Shown here: one piece after another, positions 37,181 through 46,917 of the stretch
How positions within the stretch are numbered: the stretch's first letter is position 1
Layout of the letters: each line of letters begins with the position of its first letter
NCBI GenBank assembly: GCA_003278925.1
Contig: QCCN01000002.1
Coordinates: forward strand, 62,001 to 126,000
Length of the DNA stretch: 64,000 nucleotides
Source: Prochlorococcus sp. AG-347-L17
GTDB lineage: Bacteria > Cyanobacteriota > Cyanobacteriia > PCC-6307 > Cyanobiaceae
Direction: 5' to 3'
Made by a program: the position numbers and the translations under genes
Notes under the pieces: model-generated
Database searches by the model: none
The model's input: only the letters and a program-made list of their open reading frames with translations
What the model was told of the DNA's origin: nothing

Positions 37181-38074
37181 CTAATAAGAATCAGTAAATA
37201 TCCTTAGTTTCTCTTTTGTGGAGCTTGGGATATTTTCTTTTTGTGTTATCAATCCATCTTTTAATGAAAAATGAGACTTACTTTTTGGTCTTTCTTCTTC
37301 AATTAATTTGGCTACCTCAAATATTATTTTATTAGCTACTTCAGTATTTGATCTAAGATTATCCAAAACCATCTCTACAGAAACTTCTTGATGAGTCTGA
37401 TGCCAGCAATCATAATCAGTAACCATAGATAAGGAGGAGTAAGCTATTTCAGCTTCTTTAGCTAGTCTTGCTTCTGTGTGATTCGTCATTCCAATTATTG
37501 AACATCCCCAACTCCTGTATAAATTAGATTCTGCTCTAGTTGAGAAAGCGGGCCCTTCCATTGCTAGATAGGTACCCCCTCTATGCAATTGTCTACCGCC
37601 AGGAATATTTTTTTCTCCGATTTCACTTAATATACGTGATAAATTTGTGCAGAAGGGATCTCCCATAGTTACGTGAGCAACAGCTCCCTCATTAAAAAAG
37701 GTTGCAGGTCTATTTTTTGTACGGTCTATAAATTGATCTGGAACCACTATATCAAGTGGCCTTATCTGTTCTTGTAATGAACCCACTGCTGATGGAGCAA
37801 TAATCCATCTTACTCCTATTGATCTTAAAGCCCAAATATTAGCTTTGTAAGGGATTTCAGAAGGATTTAAACTATGTGTTCTGCCATGTCTAGGAATGAA
37901 TGCTATCTCTAGGTTTCCAAGATTATATACTTTTATTGAATCAGAAGGTTTACCATAGGGAGTATTGATTTCTAGTTCTCTTAAGTAATCTATTTGATCC
38001 ATTGAATAAAATCCACTTCCACCAATCACTCCTAATCTTGATTTTTCAATTGGTAATAAATGTTCTTTATTCAT
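37181..38074 (-). CDS. mtnP: S-methyl-5'-thioadenosine phosphorylase
   Basis: 297 residues. The PNP-family features include GVIGGSGFYSMDQ near residue 16, RHGRTHSLNPSEIPYKANIWAL, and MEGPAFSTRAES plus GMTNHTEARLAKEAEIAY. It cleaves methylthioadenosine from polyamine and related metabolism to adenine and methylthioribose phosphate. The strict distinction from purine nucleoside phosphorylase is by motif, not by assay. ATG start. It is divergent from the SelD fusion gene with a 10-bp gap between the starts. Confidence 0.93.
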   Translation of the reverse strand: MNKEHLLPIEKSRLGVIGGSGFYSMDQIDYLRELEINTPYGKPSDSIKVYNLGNLEIAFIPRHGRTHSLNPSEIPYKANIWALRSIGVRWIIAPSAVGSLQEQIRPLDIVVPDQFIDRTKNRPATFFNEGAVAHVTMGDPFCTNLSRILSEIGEKNIPGGRQLHRGGTYLAMEGPAFSTRAESNLYRSWGCSIIGMTNHTEARLAKEAEIAYSSLSMVTDYDCWHQTHQEVSVEMVLDNLRSNTEVANKIIFEVAKLIEEERPKSKSHFSLKDGLITQKENIPSSTKEKLRIFTDSY

Positions 38075-38084
38075 AGTGATGTAA

Positions 38085-40256
38085 ATGACTTTTAATCATC
38101 TGGTACTAATTGGAGGAGGACACTCAAATGTTTCTTTATTGAAGAAATGGTTAATGTTTCCGAAATTAATTCCAGAAATTCCTGTTTCAATTATATCTAG
38201 AGATTCTCATTTGGTTTATTCGGCTATATTCCCATCGGTGATTTCAAAATCAATCACTTTAGAAGATACTTTAATTGATATAAAATCTTTAGCAAAAAAT
38301 GCAAAAGTATCTTTTATAGAAGAAGAAGTAAAGGATATTGATTTCAATTTAAAGAAAATTGTTTTAAGTAATAGACCTTCAATTAATTATTCGAAGTTGG
38401 TGCTTAATTATGGAAGTCAAACAAAAATTCCAAAAGAATTTGAATCACTAGTTAAAAATCGAAATGCTTTTTCAATTAAACCTTTTTTAAGTGCTTATGA
38501 CTCAATACTAAAAGAGGACTCTTTTGATTCAGTTAATGAACTTCCATTTGTAATTGTTGGGAGTGGCCTTGCTGCAATTGAAGTATCTTATGCTCTGAGA
38601 AAAAGATGGGGAGATAGACCTTTAAAACTATTATGTGATTCAAGAAAAATTAATAATAAAATTCTAAAAAGTTTACGGAATTCCAATATTGATTTAGTTG
38701 AAAAACTTAATTTTGATTATGGCAAGATTCTTTTATGTACCGGAAATACATCTCCGTTATGGGCACAAAAAAAATTATTAGATTCGGACTCTTATGGCAG
38801 AATAATTACAAATCAGAATTTACAGATAAAAAGTTTCTCTGGAATCTTTGCTGTTGGTGATTGCGCATTTGTAGGTTCAGCAAAAAGACCAGCATCGGGA
38901 GTTTTTGCAGTAAAAGTTGTAAATACATTAGTACAAAATCTAAAAAAAGATATAGAAGGGAGATCATTAAAAAAGTGGTTTCCTCAAAAGATCGGATTGC
39001 AAATAGTAAATATATTTACAAGCCATAATCCAAAGGCTTTTGCTATTTATCGTAATTTTGTTTTCGGCCCTTCTTTTATTTTTTGGATTTTAAAGCATAA
39101 AATTGATCTCAACTTTATTAAAAAGTTCAGATCAAAAAGGCTAATTATGAAAAGTAGTGAAAAAAATATTTCATTGAATGATTGCAGAGGATGTGCAGCT
39201 AAAATTCCTCAGTTTGTTTTGAATAAATCATTAATAAATTCTAATTTAAATTCTTTTGCCTCATCACCTGAAGATTCAGTTGAGATATATCAAAATAGTC
39301 AAGATATTATCTTGCAGAGTGTAGATGGATTTCCTGCATTGGTAAGTGATCCTTGGCTTAATGCAAAAATTACTACATTGCATGCTTGCTCAGATTTGTG
39401 GGCATGCGGAGCAAAACTTTCATCTGCGCAGGCTTTAATTTCATTACCAAAAGTTGAGAGGGAATTTCAGAGTTACCTCTTTTCTCAAGCACTTCAAGGT
39501 ATTAAATCAACAGTTGAGGATCATGGAGGTGAACTACTTGGAGGCCATACTTACGAGGCGAGAAGTTTAGTAAATAAACCTTATTCATTAGGAATAGATA
39601 TTTCTTTAACAGTACAAGGTATTTTAAAAAATGGAGCAAAACCATGGCTTAAATCTGGAATGAATATTGGAGATATTCTCATGATGTCTAGACCTCTTGG
39701 CGTTGGGATTTACTTTGCTGGTCAAATGCAAAATATTAATATGCTAGGTAGTTCTTCTGAAGTAATTAATAATTTAGTAAAGAGTCAGCAATATTTGCTT
39801 GATGAAATTTATCTTTTTCAAAATCAATTTAAAGAATCATTAGTCAATGCTGCGACTGACATTACTGGATATGGATTTATTGGACATCTTAAAGAAATGG
39901 TTGAATCATCTAATTTATATAGGCAAAGCAATAATCTTGAGCCACTAAAAGTTTTATTAGATTTATTTGCATTTAAAGCTTATCCTGGAGTATTTGATTT
40001 AATAAGAAAAGATGTTAAAAGTACTTTCTTTGAATCTAATAAAGAAATTTTTGACAAAATTTATAAAGTAAATAAGCAAAAAAGAATAATTAATTTTTTA
40101 AACGAAAATTCATTAGATCAAGAGACTTTTAACGAGAGAATATCATTACTATTAGATCCTCAAACATGTGGACCCTTGTTGATTAGTTGCAATCGTAAAT
40201 ATGAAAATGTTCTAAAGGATAAATGGTACAAGGTTGGAGAGGTTGTAAAAATGTAA
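38085..40256 (+). CDS. selD: Fusion of pyridine nucleotide-disulfide oxidoreductase and selenide, water dikinase (SelD)
   Basis: 723 residues. The N-terminal ~340 residues form an NDH-2-like FAD/NAD(P)H oxidoreductase (LVLIGGGHSNVSLLKKW; IVGSGLAAIEVSYAL; FAVGDCAFV). The C-terminal ~365 residues are SelD, selenophosphate synthase, which uses ATP and selenide. The usual catalytic CGCK appears as GCAAKIP: the reactive cysteine and the lysine are kept, while the second cysteine is Ala. This fusion is known in cyanobacteria. No SelA, SelB, selenouridine synthase or Sec tRNA is in this window, so the user of the selenophosphate is not apparent here. Confidence 0.92.
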   Translation: MTFNHLVLIGGGHSNVSLLKKWLMFPKLIPEIPVSIISRDSHLVYSAIFPSVISKSITLEDTLIDIKSLAKNAKVSFIEEEVKDIDFNLKKIVLSNRPSINYSKLVLNYGSQTKIPKEFESLVKNRNAFSIKPFLSAYDSILKEDSFDSVNELPFVIVGSGLAAIEVSYALRKRWGDRPLKLLCDSRKINNKILKSLRNSNIDLVEKLNFDYGKILLCTGNTSPLWAQKKLLDSDSYGRIITNQNLQIKSFSGIFAVGDCAFVGSAKRPASGVFAVKVVNTLVQNLKKDIEGRSLKKWFPQKIGLQIVNIFTSHNPKAFAIYRNFVFGPSFIFWILKHKIDLNFIKKFRSKRLIMKSSEKNISLNDCRGCAAKIPQFVLNKSLINSNLNSFASSPEDSVEIYQNSQDIILQSVDGFPALVSDPWLNAKITTLHACSDLWACGAKLSSAQALISLPKVEREFQSYLFSQALQGIKSTVEDHGGELLGGHTYEARSLVNKPYSLGIDISLTVQGILKNGAKPWLKSGMNIGDILMMSRPLGVGIYFAGQMQNINMLGSSSEVINNLVKSQQYLLDEIYLFQNQFKESLVNAATDITGYGFIGHLKEMVESSNLYRQSNNLEPLKVLLDLFAFKAYPGVFDLIRKDVKSTFFESNKEIFDKIYKVNKQKRIINFLNENSLDQETFNERISLLLDPQTCGPLLISCNRKYENVLKDKWYKVGEVVKM

Positions 40257-41504
40257 TTAATTTCTGTTTAATTTGTCAATTTCCAAATATCTTAATCTTT
40301 TGATTTCCTTTCCCATCTCCTTCCCTGGATCCCATCCTTCTTTTTTTAATGTTTCCCCATCTTTTTTTGATTTTATGAATTTGTAAATAAATAACCACTT
40401 AAACAAGTTACGCCAATATGGTCCGCCATCACAAATTAATAATTTGACTGTCTCATCATTAAGGTTTCTGTCCTCAATAAATTGTGTCCAACTTGAGGGA
40501 GAAAAATGATTGAAATTTTTTTGGTTTGTATTAAATATCTTTTTGATATTAATATAATCTTCTAATATTTTTATCTCACTATTATTTACCAAAAATCTTT
40601 GACATGCTTTTTCTAAATCTTCTGAATCTTTTAATAAGTAAAGCATATGATTTCCCTTTAACTTCTTAATCCAATTTAGTCCTCTTAAAAATCTTTTATC
40701 GACTTTAATATTTTCATTTAAGATTGAGATAATTTCCCATTTATGAATTATCGAAATCACATTAGTCAAATTATCGTGTTTGCATATTTCAGCTAGTTCC
40801 ATCCTTATTCGTATGCCTAGTGCAGGAGGGTAAATCATTTTCTGATGAGTTTCTGAACTTTTCCATGGCCATTTCCTAACTGTTTCTTGAGATTGTTTGA
40901 GGGAATTATTTGAAATATTGAAATCTAACCTTGAAGCATATTTTGCGCATCTAATTAATCTACTTGGATCATCTGAAATGCTATTACTGTGAAGTAAGTT
41001 CAATCTTTTACTTTTTATATCAGAAATTCCTCCATAAAGATCATAGATTTTCCTTGTCGAGACCTCGAAGGCTATTGAATTTATAGTGAAATCTCTCCTC
41101 TTAAGATCTTCCTCAATAGTACTTTTATTTACTGTGGGATTTAAGCCTGGAGCAGAATAAATTTCTTTTCTTGCAGAAGCAATATCAATTTTATAGTCAT
41201 TAATATTTATTTCTACAGTGTTGTATAAATTAAATTCCTTGATTAAACATAAATCTACATTTACAATATTTTTTTTTATAAACTTTGCAAGAGAAATAGA
41301 GGATCCTTCAATAACAAGATCAATATCTACAGGTTTAGAAAACGATTTTTCGTGGAATTTACTAATTAATAAATCTCTTAAATAACCGCCAACAAAAGCT
41401 ACTTTAGTATTGTCATTAGATTCTATGTATTTAGCAATTAGGTTATATAGATTAAATGGAGTTTTGATTAATTCCCTTTGGATGTAATCAGAAATATCGT
41501 TCAT
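40257..41504 (-). CDS. tRNA nucleotidyltransferase/poly(A) polymerase family (CCA-adding type)
   Basis: 415 residues, class II nucleotidyltransferase. The head has GGYLRDLL, the catalytic DxD in KPVDIDLVIEG and the RRDFTINSIAF motif, followed by a neck (DDPSRLIRCAKYASRLDF). It could add the full CCA or only part of it; some cyanobacteria split this between two enzymes. The tRNA genes in the window lack encoded CCA, so such an enzyme is needed. It starts 5 bp after the helicase stop. Confidence 0.93.
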   Translation of the reverse strand: MNDISDYIQRELIKTPFNLYNLIAKYIESNDNTKVAFVGGYLRDLLISKFHEKSFSKPVDIDLVIEGSSISLAKFIKKNIVNVDLCLIKEFNLYNTVEININDYKIDIASARKEIYSAPGLNPTVNKSTIEEDLKRRDFTINSIAFEVSTRKIYDLYGGISDIKSKRLNLLHSNSISDDPSRLIRCAKYASRLDFNISNNSLKQSQETVRKWPWKSSETHQKMIYPPALGIRIRMELAEICKHDNLTNVISIIHKWEIISILNENIKVDKRFLRGLNWIKKLKGNHMLYLLKDSEDLEKACQRFLVNNSEIKILEDYINIKKIFNTNQKNFNHFSPSSWTQFIEDRNLNDETVKLLICDGGPYWRNLFKWLFIYKFIKSKKDGETLKKEGWDPGKEMGKEIKRLRYLEIDKLNRN

Positions 41505-41509
41505 GAGTT

Positions 41510-43918
41510 TTAACTTACATAACGAATTGGAGCTAATCTGGGATCTAGAATTTTACTTCCTTTATCACCAAATTTTACTGCTAAAGATATTTTTTCCCCA
41601 CTCCCAAAAATATGTATGATTTCACCTTTCCCAAACTTTGAGTGAATTAGAATATCTCCAACTATCCAGCTTTTCCCTTTAGTTGGACCTGAATATAATT
41701 TCCTTACAGCATTTATTGGTTTGTTAACAAATTCATTTGGATTGTTTCGATCAACTCTTGTTAAACGATCAAGATGCCAATCTCTTCTAATTGAAGCACC
41801 ACCAGTTTGTGGTAATTCGCCATCCATTAAATCTTCAGGTATTTCCGAAAGAAATATTGAAGGAATTGTTGCTTCACGCATGCCACCCCATAATCTTCTT
41901 TCTCTGGCATGACTTAAGAAAACTCTTTCTTTAGCTCTAGTAATACCTACATAGCATAATCTTCTTTCCTCTTCAAGAAGTGAGGGAGTATCTATTGATC
42001 TATGGCTAGGGAAGAGACCTTGTTCTAGCCCAGTGATAAAAACATTTTGAAATTCTAAACCTTTACTATTATGCAGAGTCATGAGAGTTACAGAATTAGG
42101 ATTATTTTTCTTCGCATCATTATCAGTTGTTAAGGCTGCTGTAGAAAGAAATCCTTCTACATCTCCACTTTCTGTTTCTTCTTCATATTGAGTAGCTGCA
42201 TTAATTAGTTCTTGTAAATTATTTCTTCTATCTTCAGATTCTTCAGTCCCACTAGAGAGCAAGTCACTTAAATAACCACTTTTTTCTAATATAAGTTGTA
42301 GTAGTTGAGCGGGACCTGAATTTTCTAGGTAACACAGTAGATCATTCATAATTTCAGTAAATTTATTAATTCCTTTTGATGATCTGCCTATTGTTTCTTC
42401 AATACTTCGCTTATCATTAAGAACCTCCCATAATGGGACATTTAACCTATTAGATAGTTCATTCAGTTTTTGAATAGTAGTCTTACCAATCCCTCTTCTA
42501 GGAACATTTATGATTCGTAAAAGACTAACGTTATCTGAAGAATTAACCAGAACTTTCAAATATGCTATGGCATCTTTAATTTCTCTTCTATCATAAAAAC
42601 GCAATCCTCCAAAAATTGTATAAGGAATGCGCCACCTTACAAGAGATTCTTCTAGTACTCTCGACTGAGCTCTGGTTCGATATAAAATTGCAAAATTTTT
42701 CCAAATTGGGTTTTGATTATAGTTATTGAGTGATTTTATTTTATTTGTAATTGCTTCTGCCTCGGAAATTTCATCATCACAGCTGAGTAACGTTAAAAGT
42801 TCCCCTTTTTCTTTAGTAGCCTTTAAAACTTTGTCAATTCTTTCAGAGTTGTTTTCAATTAGTGAGTTTGCAGCATCAAGGATATTGGAAGATGACCTAT
42901 AATTTTCTTCTAATTTAATTAAAGATGATTTTGTATCGTCGTTGATTGAAGTTTTAAAATCTTCTTGAAAACCAATTAAAATTCTGAAGTCAGCTGCTCT
43001 GAAACTATAAATACTTTGATCAGCATCCCCAACTACAAAAATTGACCTATCTTGCCAATTGAAGAATTTTTTTGGTTCAGTATTTCCAGCCGTAATTAAT
43101 TTTATAAGTTCATATTGTGTTCTATTTGTGTCTTGATATTCGTCAACTAAAATATGTTTAAATCTTTTGTGCCAGTAATCTCTGACTATATCATTTTGCC
43201 TCAATAAGAAAACAGGCAAAAGTAGAAGATCGTCGAAGTCTAAAGAATTATTTTTTGAGAGCGAAATCCTATATTTCTTGTAGGCTTCTGCAACTGTTTT
43301 ATCAAAATTATTCTCTGCTTTTTCTAAAAGATCATTAGAAGTTAAGCATTGATTTTTAGCATTACTTATTAATCTTTTAATCTTTTTGGGATCATATCTT
43401 TTTGGGTCAAGATTCATATCTTGACTGATAATTTCTTTTACTAATGTTTGAGAATCTGTTTCATCATAAATTGAAAATTGTCTTGTCCATTTTAGGCCTT
43501 CTGGATCAGTATATTTTTCAATATCGTATCTCAGAAGTCTTGAAAATAAGGAATGGAAAGTACCGATCCAAAGGTTCTGAAGCCTCTCTTGGTGAACGTT
43601 TGTCCTTAATTGATTTTGATCAATTTCTTTGAGAGTTGCCCAAGGCTGACCAAATTGATTAAAAGCTAATTCTTGGGCTAGAAGAACCTCTAATCTTGCT
43701 TTCATTTCTTTAGCAGCTTTGTTAGTGAAAGTGACTGCAAGAATGTTATGGGGATCTATAGAGTTATTTTCAATAAGATTTGCAATTCTGTGTGTAAGAG
43801 CTTTAGTTTTCCCGCTACCTGCACCTGCTACAACTAATAATGGTCCATAAACATGACTTACTGCTTGAAGTTGTTGATTGTTTAGGGACTTAAAAAGGAA
43901 ATTGTTGGTTTGAGGCAC
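41510..43918 (-). CDS. UvrD/PcrA-type ATP-dependent DNA helicase
   Basis: 802 residues starting with GTG. Superfamily I helicase with Walker A AGAGSGKTKALTHR, motif II ILVDEYQDTN, motif III VVGDADQSIYSFRAAD, motif V/VI parts VTLMTLHNSKGLEF and LCYVGITRAKERVF. Such 3'-5' helicases act in nucleotide-excision and mismatch repair and in clearing replication blocks. UvrD and PcrA cannot be told apart here, and Rep is less likely from the C-terminal tail. ATG-less start; the adjacent CCA-type gene lies 5 bp downstream. Confidence 0.95.
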   Translation of the reverse strand: MPQTNNFLFKSLNNQQLQAVSHVYGPLLVVAGAGSGKTKALTHRIANLIENNSIDPHNILAVTFTNKAAKEMKARLEVLLAQELAFNQFGQPWATLKEIDQNQLRTNVHQERLQNLWIGTFHSLFSRLLRYDIEKYTDPEGLKWTRQFSIYDETDSQTLVKEIISQDMNLDPKRYDPKKIKRLISNAKNQCLTSNDLLEKAENNFDKTVAEAYKKYRISLSKNNSLDFDDLLLLPVFLLRQNDIVRDYWHKRFKHILVDEYQDTNRTQYELIKLITAGNTEPKKFFNWQDRSIFVVGDADQSIYSFRAADFRILIGFQEDFKTSINDDTKSSLIKLEENYRSSSNILDAANSLIENNSERIDKVLKATKEKGELLTLLSCDDEISEAEAITNKIKSLNNYNQNPIWKNFAILYRTRAQSRVLEESLVRWRIPYTIFGGLRFYDRREIKDAIAYLKVLVNSSDNVSLLRIINVPRRGIGKTTIQKLNELSNRLNVPLWEVLNDKRSIEETIGRSSKGINKFTEIMNDLLCYLENSGPAQLLQLILEKSGYLSDLLSSGTEESEDRRNNLQELINAATQYEEETESGDVEGFLSTAALTTDNDAKKNNPNSVTLMTLHNSKGLEFQNVFITGLEQGLFPSHRSIDTPSLLEEERRLCYVGITRAKERVFLSHARERRLWGGMREATIPSIFLSEIPEDLMDGELPQTGGASIRRDWHLDRLTRVDRNNPNEFVNKPINAVRKLYSGPTKGKSWIVGDILIHSKFGKGEIIHIFGSGEKISLAVKFGDKGSKILDPRLAPIRYVS

Positions 43919-43940
43919 TTTTGGAAGGGTTTTTCAAAAA

Positions 43941-44147
43941 TCAGACTTTACTATGAGATTCAGATTCCGTTTCTAGATCCTCTAACGTTTTTTTTAAATT
44001 TATAAGTTCATTATTGTTATTAATTATTTCTTCAAATTTATTTTGAGGCATCTTTAATTTCATGCTTCTGTCTAGAATTTCTTTTTCCAATCTCTTTTTG
44101 TATGAGGAAATAAGTTTCTTTGATAATTTTAAATCCTGTTGATCCAA
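43941..44147 (-). CDS. Small hypothetical coiled-coil protein (68 aa)
   Basis: 68 residues starting with TTG. It is charged, with high helical propensity and lysine/glutamate repeats (KKRLEKEILDRSMKL and LKKTLEDLETESES), consistent with a short coiled coil. No family or function recognised. It lies 22 bp upstream of the helicase on the same strand, so it may be co-transcribed with it. No ribosome-binding site strengthens the choice of start. Confidence 0.6.
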   Translation of the reverse strand: MDQQDLKLSKKLISSYKKRLEKEILDRSMKLKMPQNKFEEIINNNNELINLKKTLEDLETESESHSKV

Positions 44148-44324
44148 AACCTTATTTAAATGTAGTTTTATATTAGCGGAAAAAAATTTTTTATTTGAAT
44201 TATTTCAACTATCACTTTGGAATGAAGTTATTAATTAAGAAGCGTTGCGTTAAGTTTGAAATTGTATTGTTTTTACTAGCTTTGTATTATTCTTAAGATC
44301 GTTCTTTATATTTTTACTTCAGGA

Positions 44325-44837
44325 ATGTCAGTTTCAAAGAATAATCAACTATTGTCAGCCGATAAGAAATTAAATGATTTAAGCAATATAAAAGAATTTA
44401 TTAATAGTGCAAACTCAAGATTAGATGCAATAAGCTCAATTACTAATAATTCACATGCAATTGCAGCAGACGCTGTAACAGCCATGATTTGCGAAAATCA
44501 AGATTCACTTAATTCAAAAATATCTTTAAATACTACTAACAAGATGTCCGTTTGTTTAAGAGATGGAGAAATAATCCTAAGGATTGTTGCTTATCTTTTA
44601 ATTTCTAATGACGAATCAGTTTTAGAAAAAAGTTGTTTGAAGGATCTTAAAAATACTTATCTTGCTCTTGGGGTCCCTTTAAGAAATGCAAGAAGGGTTT
44701 TTCAATTAATGCGAGATGCAACTATCTCTGATTTAAATTCAACAGTTAATAATATGAGTGGAAATAAAGGCTTTCTTCCTAAATTAATATCTGAAACAGA
44801 GTTTCAATTTGAAAGGATAATTAATCTTTTAGACTAG
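44325..44837 (+). CDS. cpeB: Phycoerythrin beta subunit (reduced, single-subunit type)
   Basis: 170 residues of globin-like phycobiliprotein fold. Compared with red-algal beta-phycoerythrin numbering, the Cys50 site is Ala ([11 protein letters not shown]), Cys61 is kept in MICEN (Cys56 here), Cys82 is kept in [13 protein letters not shown] (Cys77 here), and Cys165 is lost. Thus the principal chromophore site remains, while the C-terminal and one distal site are gone. No alpha subunit or linker gene is nearby. High-light Prochlorococcus are known to carry such a relic with a single phycoerythrobilin; a light-sensing rather than harvesting role has been proposed. Its 3' end overlaps the convergent cpeS by 17 bp. 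Confidence 0.95.
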   Translation: MSVSKNNQLLSADKKLNDLSNIKEFINSANSRLDAISSITNNSHAIAADAVTAMICENQDSLNSKISLNTTNKMSVCLRDGEIILRIVAYLLISNDESVLEKSCLKDLKNTYLALGVPLRNARRVFQLMRDATISDLNSTVNNMSGNKGFLPKLISETEFQFERIINLLD

Positions 44838-45372
44838 CTAAGTTCCTTATCTCTGAAGTATGTGAAGTCTGTACAACTGAGTTATTTTCCAGATTTCTTA
44901 TAGTAGAAAATCTGGATCTTACATGAGTGGATAAAAAGGAAATTCTTTCTTCGGAAACTGTTGATTTATAAATAGTTTTAATGTGTAAATTATTTTGTTC
45001 ATCAACAAAATAATTGGATGATGAAATAAAGGATTCTGTATAACCTTTATTTCTTAGAACAATTCCTGAATTTTCATCTTTGGGTAAAAAAATCAGAATA
45101 GTTTCATCTCCCTCACTCATATAATCATCTTCCCAATCACTAATAGCTTGCCAGTTTATAGAAATGGCTATGCTCTCTAGGTTTAAACTGAATTTATAAT
45201 TTTTAAAAATTTCAACGACTTTTTTATTTTTTTTGTTGATATGTTTTATATGTATTTTACTAGTTGAGTTTTCAAATTCCTGAAAAGCTAAAGTGTGAGA
45301 ACTTCTAATAGATTTCCATTCTCCTATGCTTTTATCAATGAATTGATTAATTATTGTTAGATTCTTCGTCAA
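44821..45372 (-). CDS. cpeS: Phycobiliprotein lyase, CpcS/CpeS family
   Basis: 183 residues starting with TTG. A lipocalin-like chromophore lyase: the N-terminal [38 protein letters not shown] and the final RFSTIRN match the CpeS family. It attaches phycoerythrobilin to the Cys82-equivalent of CpeB, which is retained in the neighbouring cpeB. The two genes are convergent and overlap by 17 bp. A small same-strand ORF overlaps its start. Confidence 0.93.
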   Translation of the reverse strand: MTKNLTIINQFIDKSIGEWKSIRSSHTLAFQEFENSTSKIHIKHINKKNKKVVEIFKNYKFSLNLESIAISINWQAISDWEDDYMSEGDETILIFLPKDENSGIVLRNKGYTESFISSSNYFVDEQNNLHIKTIYKSTVSEERISFLSTHVRSRFSTIRNLENNSVVQTSHTSEIRNLASLKD

Positions 45373-45526
45373 GTTTATCTTCTACGGAATGATTTTCTGC
45401 TTTTTGTATCATTCTTACCATTGAATCCACCATTAATCTCTTTGCAGAAGTTACTTTTAATCCAGAAGGAGTAGTTGATATTTGTTCTCCGGGGCGATCA
45501 TATGAAGTTGGTCTAAATGGAGTCAT
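45347..45526 (-). CDS. Small hypothetical protein upstream of cpeS (59 aa)
   Basis: 59 residues from an ATG at 45526, too short for common ORF cut-offs. The sequence runs [18 protein letters not shown] then [19 protein letters not shown] and an acidic, Asn-rich tail. Its 3' end overlaps the cpeS TTG start by 26 bp, which suggests translational coupling. The N-terminal Tyr-Asp-Arg-Pro-Gly motif and the location recall small unnamed proteins found next to phycoerythrin genes in picocyanobacteria, but that link is from memory. Nothing indicates a function by itself. Confidence 0.65.
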   Translation of the reverse strand: MTPFRPTSYDRPGEQISTTPSGLKVTSAKRLMVDSMVRMIQKAENHSVEDKLDEESNNN

Positions 45527-45642
45527 CTAATAACTTTAAAAATTAATCGATTTCTATTCTTGCATGAATCATTATTTATATAGTTATTGTTTGCGAAAAT
45601 GTCATATCTTTCGTATTTGATTAAAGAATTATCAACTGTTTT

Positions 45643-46278
45643 TTATTTAGGCATTTTATTTTTTGCCAATCCTGAAATAGTCGCTAAAGCAAACATTCCC
45701 AATAGAGCAATCCCTAGAAATAATCCTGCTCCCTGGCTAACTCCAGCTCCTACTGCTACTAGTATAGAGTCACTGATTAGAAGACTGATTAATAATGCAG
45801 GAGTAAATATTTTCCATCGAGTTCCTCCAATACCAATTGCGTAGCTTAGAAAATCAAAAAGGCCAGTCATTAGTAGACCTGTCATAAGAAAGAAATTTTC
45901 TTCTAGCTGGTTTTGATTAAAACTTTCAATCTTTTGCATTGCTTTCGGGCCTACTAAATTACGTACAGGAACCCGACCATAATTTCTTGCGATAAAGAAA
46001 GCAGCTTGGCAAAAAACGATATCAGAAAAGATTATTGTCATGTAACCTTTTTGAAATCCTAGTAATGAACCAGCTAGCAGAGAATAAGCTGAACTTGGAA
46101 GGGCAGGTAAAATAATACTGACTCCTCTGAGTATGAATATTCCAAAAGGAGCCCAAATCCCCATACTTTCTATTTTGTTCCTTAGAGGTTCAATCCCATA
46201 ATTTTGGATTAAATAAATCAATACTACAAATATTGCTATAAAAAAAACTACTGAGAGAAATTTCTGTATTTTGTTCAT
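45643..46278 (-). CDS. VTT/DedA-superfamily membrane protein (TVP38/TMEM64-like)
   Basis: 211 residues with about five hydrophobic segments. The conserved VTT-domain core is recognisable in LLAGSLLGFQKGYMTII (about residues 65-81), followed by IARNYGRVPVRNLVGP, where the usual G-R/P-rich motif lies. The family includes undecaprenyl-phosphate and phospholipid scramblase-like proteins. Substrate unknown here. ATG start. An unrelated small hypothetical gene lies on the other side, divergent. Confidence 0.88.
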   Translation of the reverse strand: MNKIQKFLSVVFFIAIFVVLIYLIQNYGIEPLRNKIESMGIWAPFGIFILRGVSIILPALPSSAYSLLAGSLLGFQKGYMTIIFSDIVFCQAAFFIARNYGRVPVRNLVGPKAMQKIESFNQNQLEENFFLMTGLLMTGLFDFLSYAIGIGGTRWKIFTPALLISLLISDSILVAVGAGVSQGAGLFLGIALLGMFALATISGLAKNKMPK

Positions 46279-46425
46279 TATCTTTCTAATAAATTTATTG
46301 GAAGTACATTCTTAATTTAATATTCGATTCTATCTATAATAGAAATACTAATCAATAAAAATTTTTACAAATTTTTAATCTTATATTTCCTACTAATAAA
46401 AAATATTTGTATTCCACAAGTAGTC

Positions 46426-46845
46426 ATGATTAATTCTAAGAATAAAGTTAATTCAATATTTTTTAGAAATATATTTAATTTAGTCCTTTCGATTATTATT
46501 TTCTTTTGTATTTCAATACAAAAATCAGAAGCTTTGCCTCATGAATGGATTGGAGTCCCTAAAAGTGAATACGGAGAGCAGTTATGGGATAGGAAAAGTA
46601 TAAAAAGGAATGAGGATGGTTCTGTAAGAGTATTGAGTAAATTTATTCCCAAAACAAAAAGTGAAATTACTAAGGATATTCTCTATACAATGGATATAAA
46701 TTGTTTTGAAAAATCATTTAGAGATGTTGACGTTTCAATAGATGAAGCAATTAGTAATTTCAACGATTTAGCTAATTGGCAAGATCCAAATGGAGATAAA
46801 CTGATTTTGGATGTTATTGGTCAAGTCTGCAGAGTCGAAAACTAA
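46426..46845 (+). CDS. Hypothetical secreted protein (139 aa)
   Basis: A clear N-terminal signal sequence (about residues 15-35, a hydrophobic core ending SEA just before LPHEW) points to export to periplasm or lumen. The mature part is about 104 residues, with two cysteines (DINCFEKSF and GQVCRVEN) that could form a disulfide, and no catalytic motif I recognise. ATG start. It sits next to the partial tRNA-Phe duplicate, with its stop about 70 bp away. I cannot name a family. Confidence 0.7.
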   Translation: MINSKNKVNSIFFRNIFNLVLSIIIFFCISIQKSEALPHEWIGVPKSEYGEQLWDRKSIKRNEDGSVRVLSKFIPKTKSEITKDILYTMDINCFEKSFRDVDVSIDEAISNFNDLANWQDPNGDKLILDVIGQVCRVEN

Positions 46846-46917
46846 AAATTTTAAGTTATAAAAAATACGAAAAAATAACGAGTTCTCAATGATTTGAAAG
46901 TATAAAAACCTGTCTAG

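Noticed and set aside
44254..44272. Possible NtcA box upstream of cpeB (GTA-N7-TAC)
   Set aside because: The spacer is seven bases instead of eight, and no -10 element is placed correctly.
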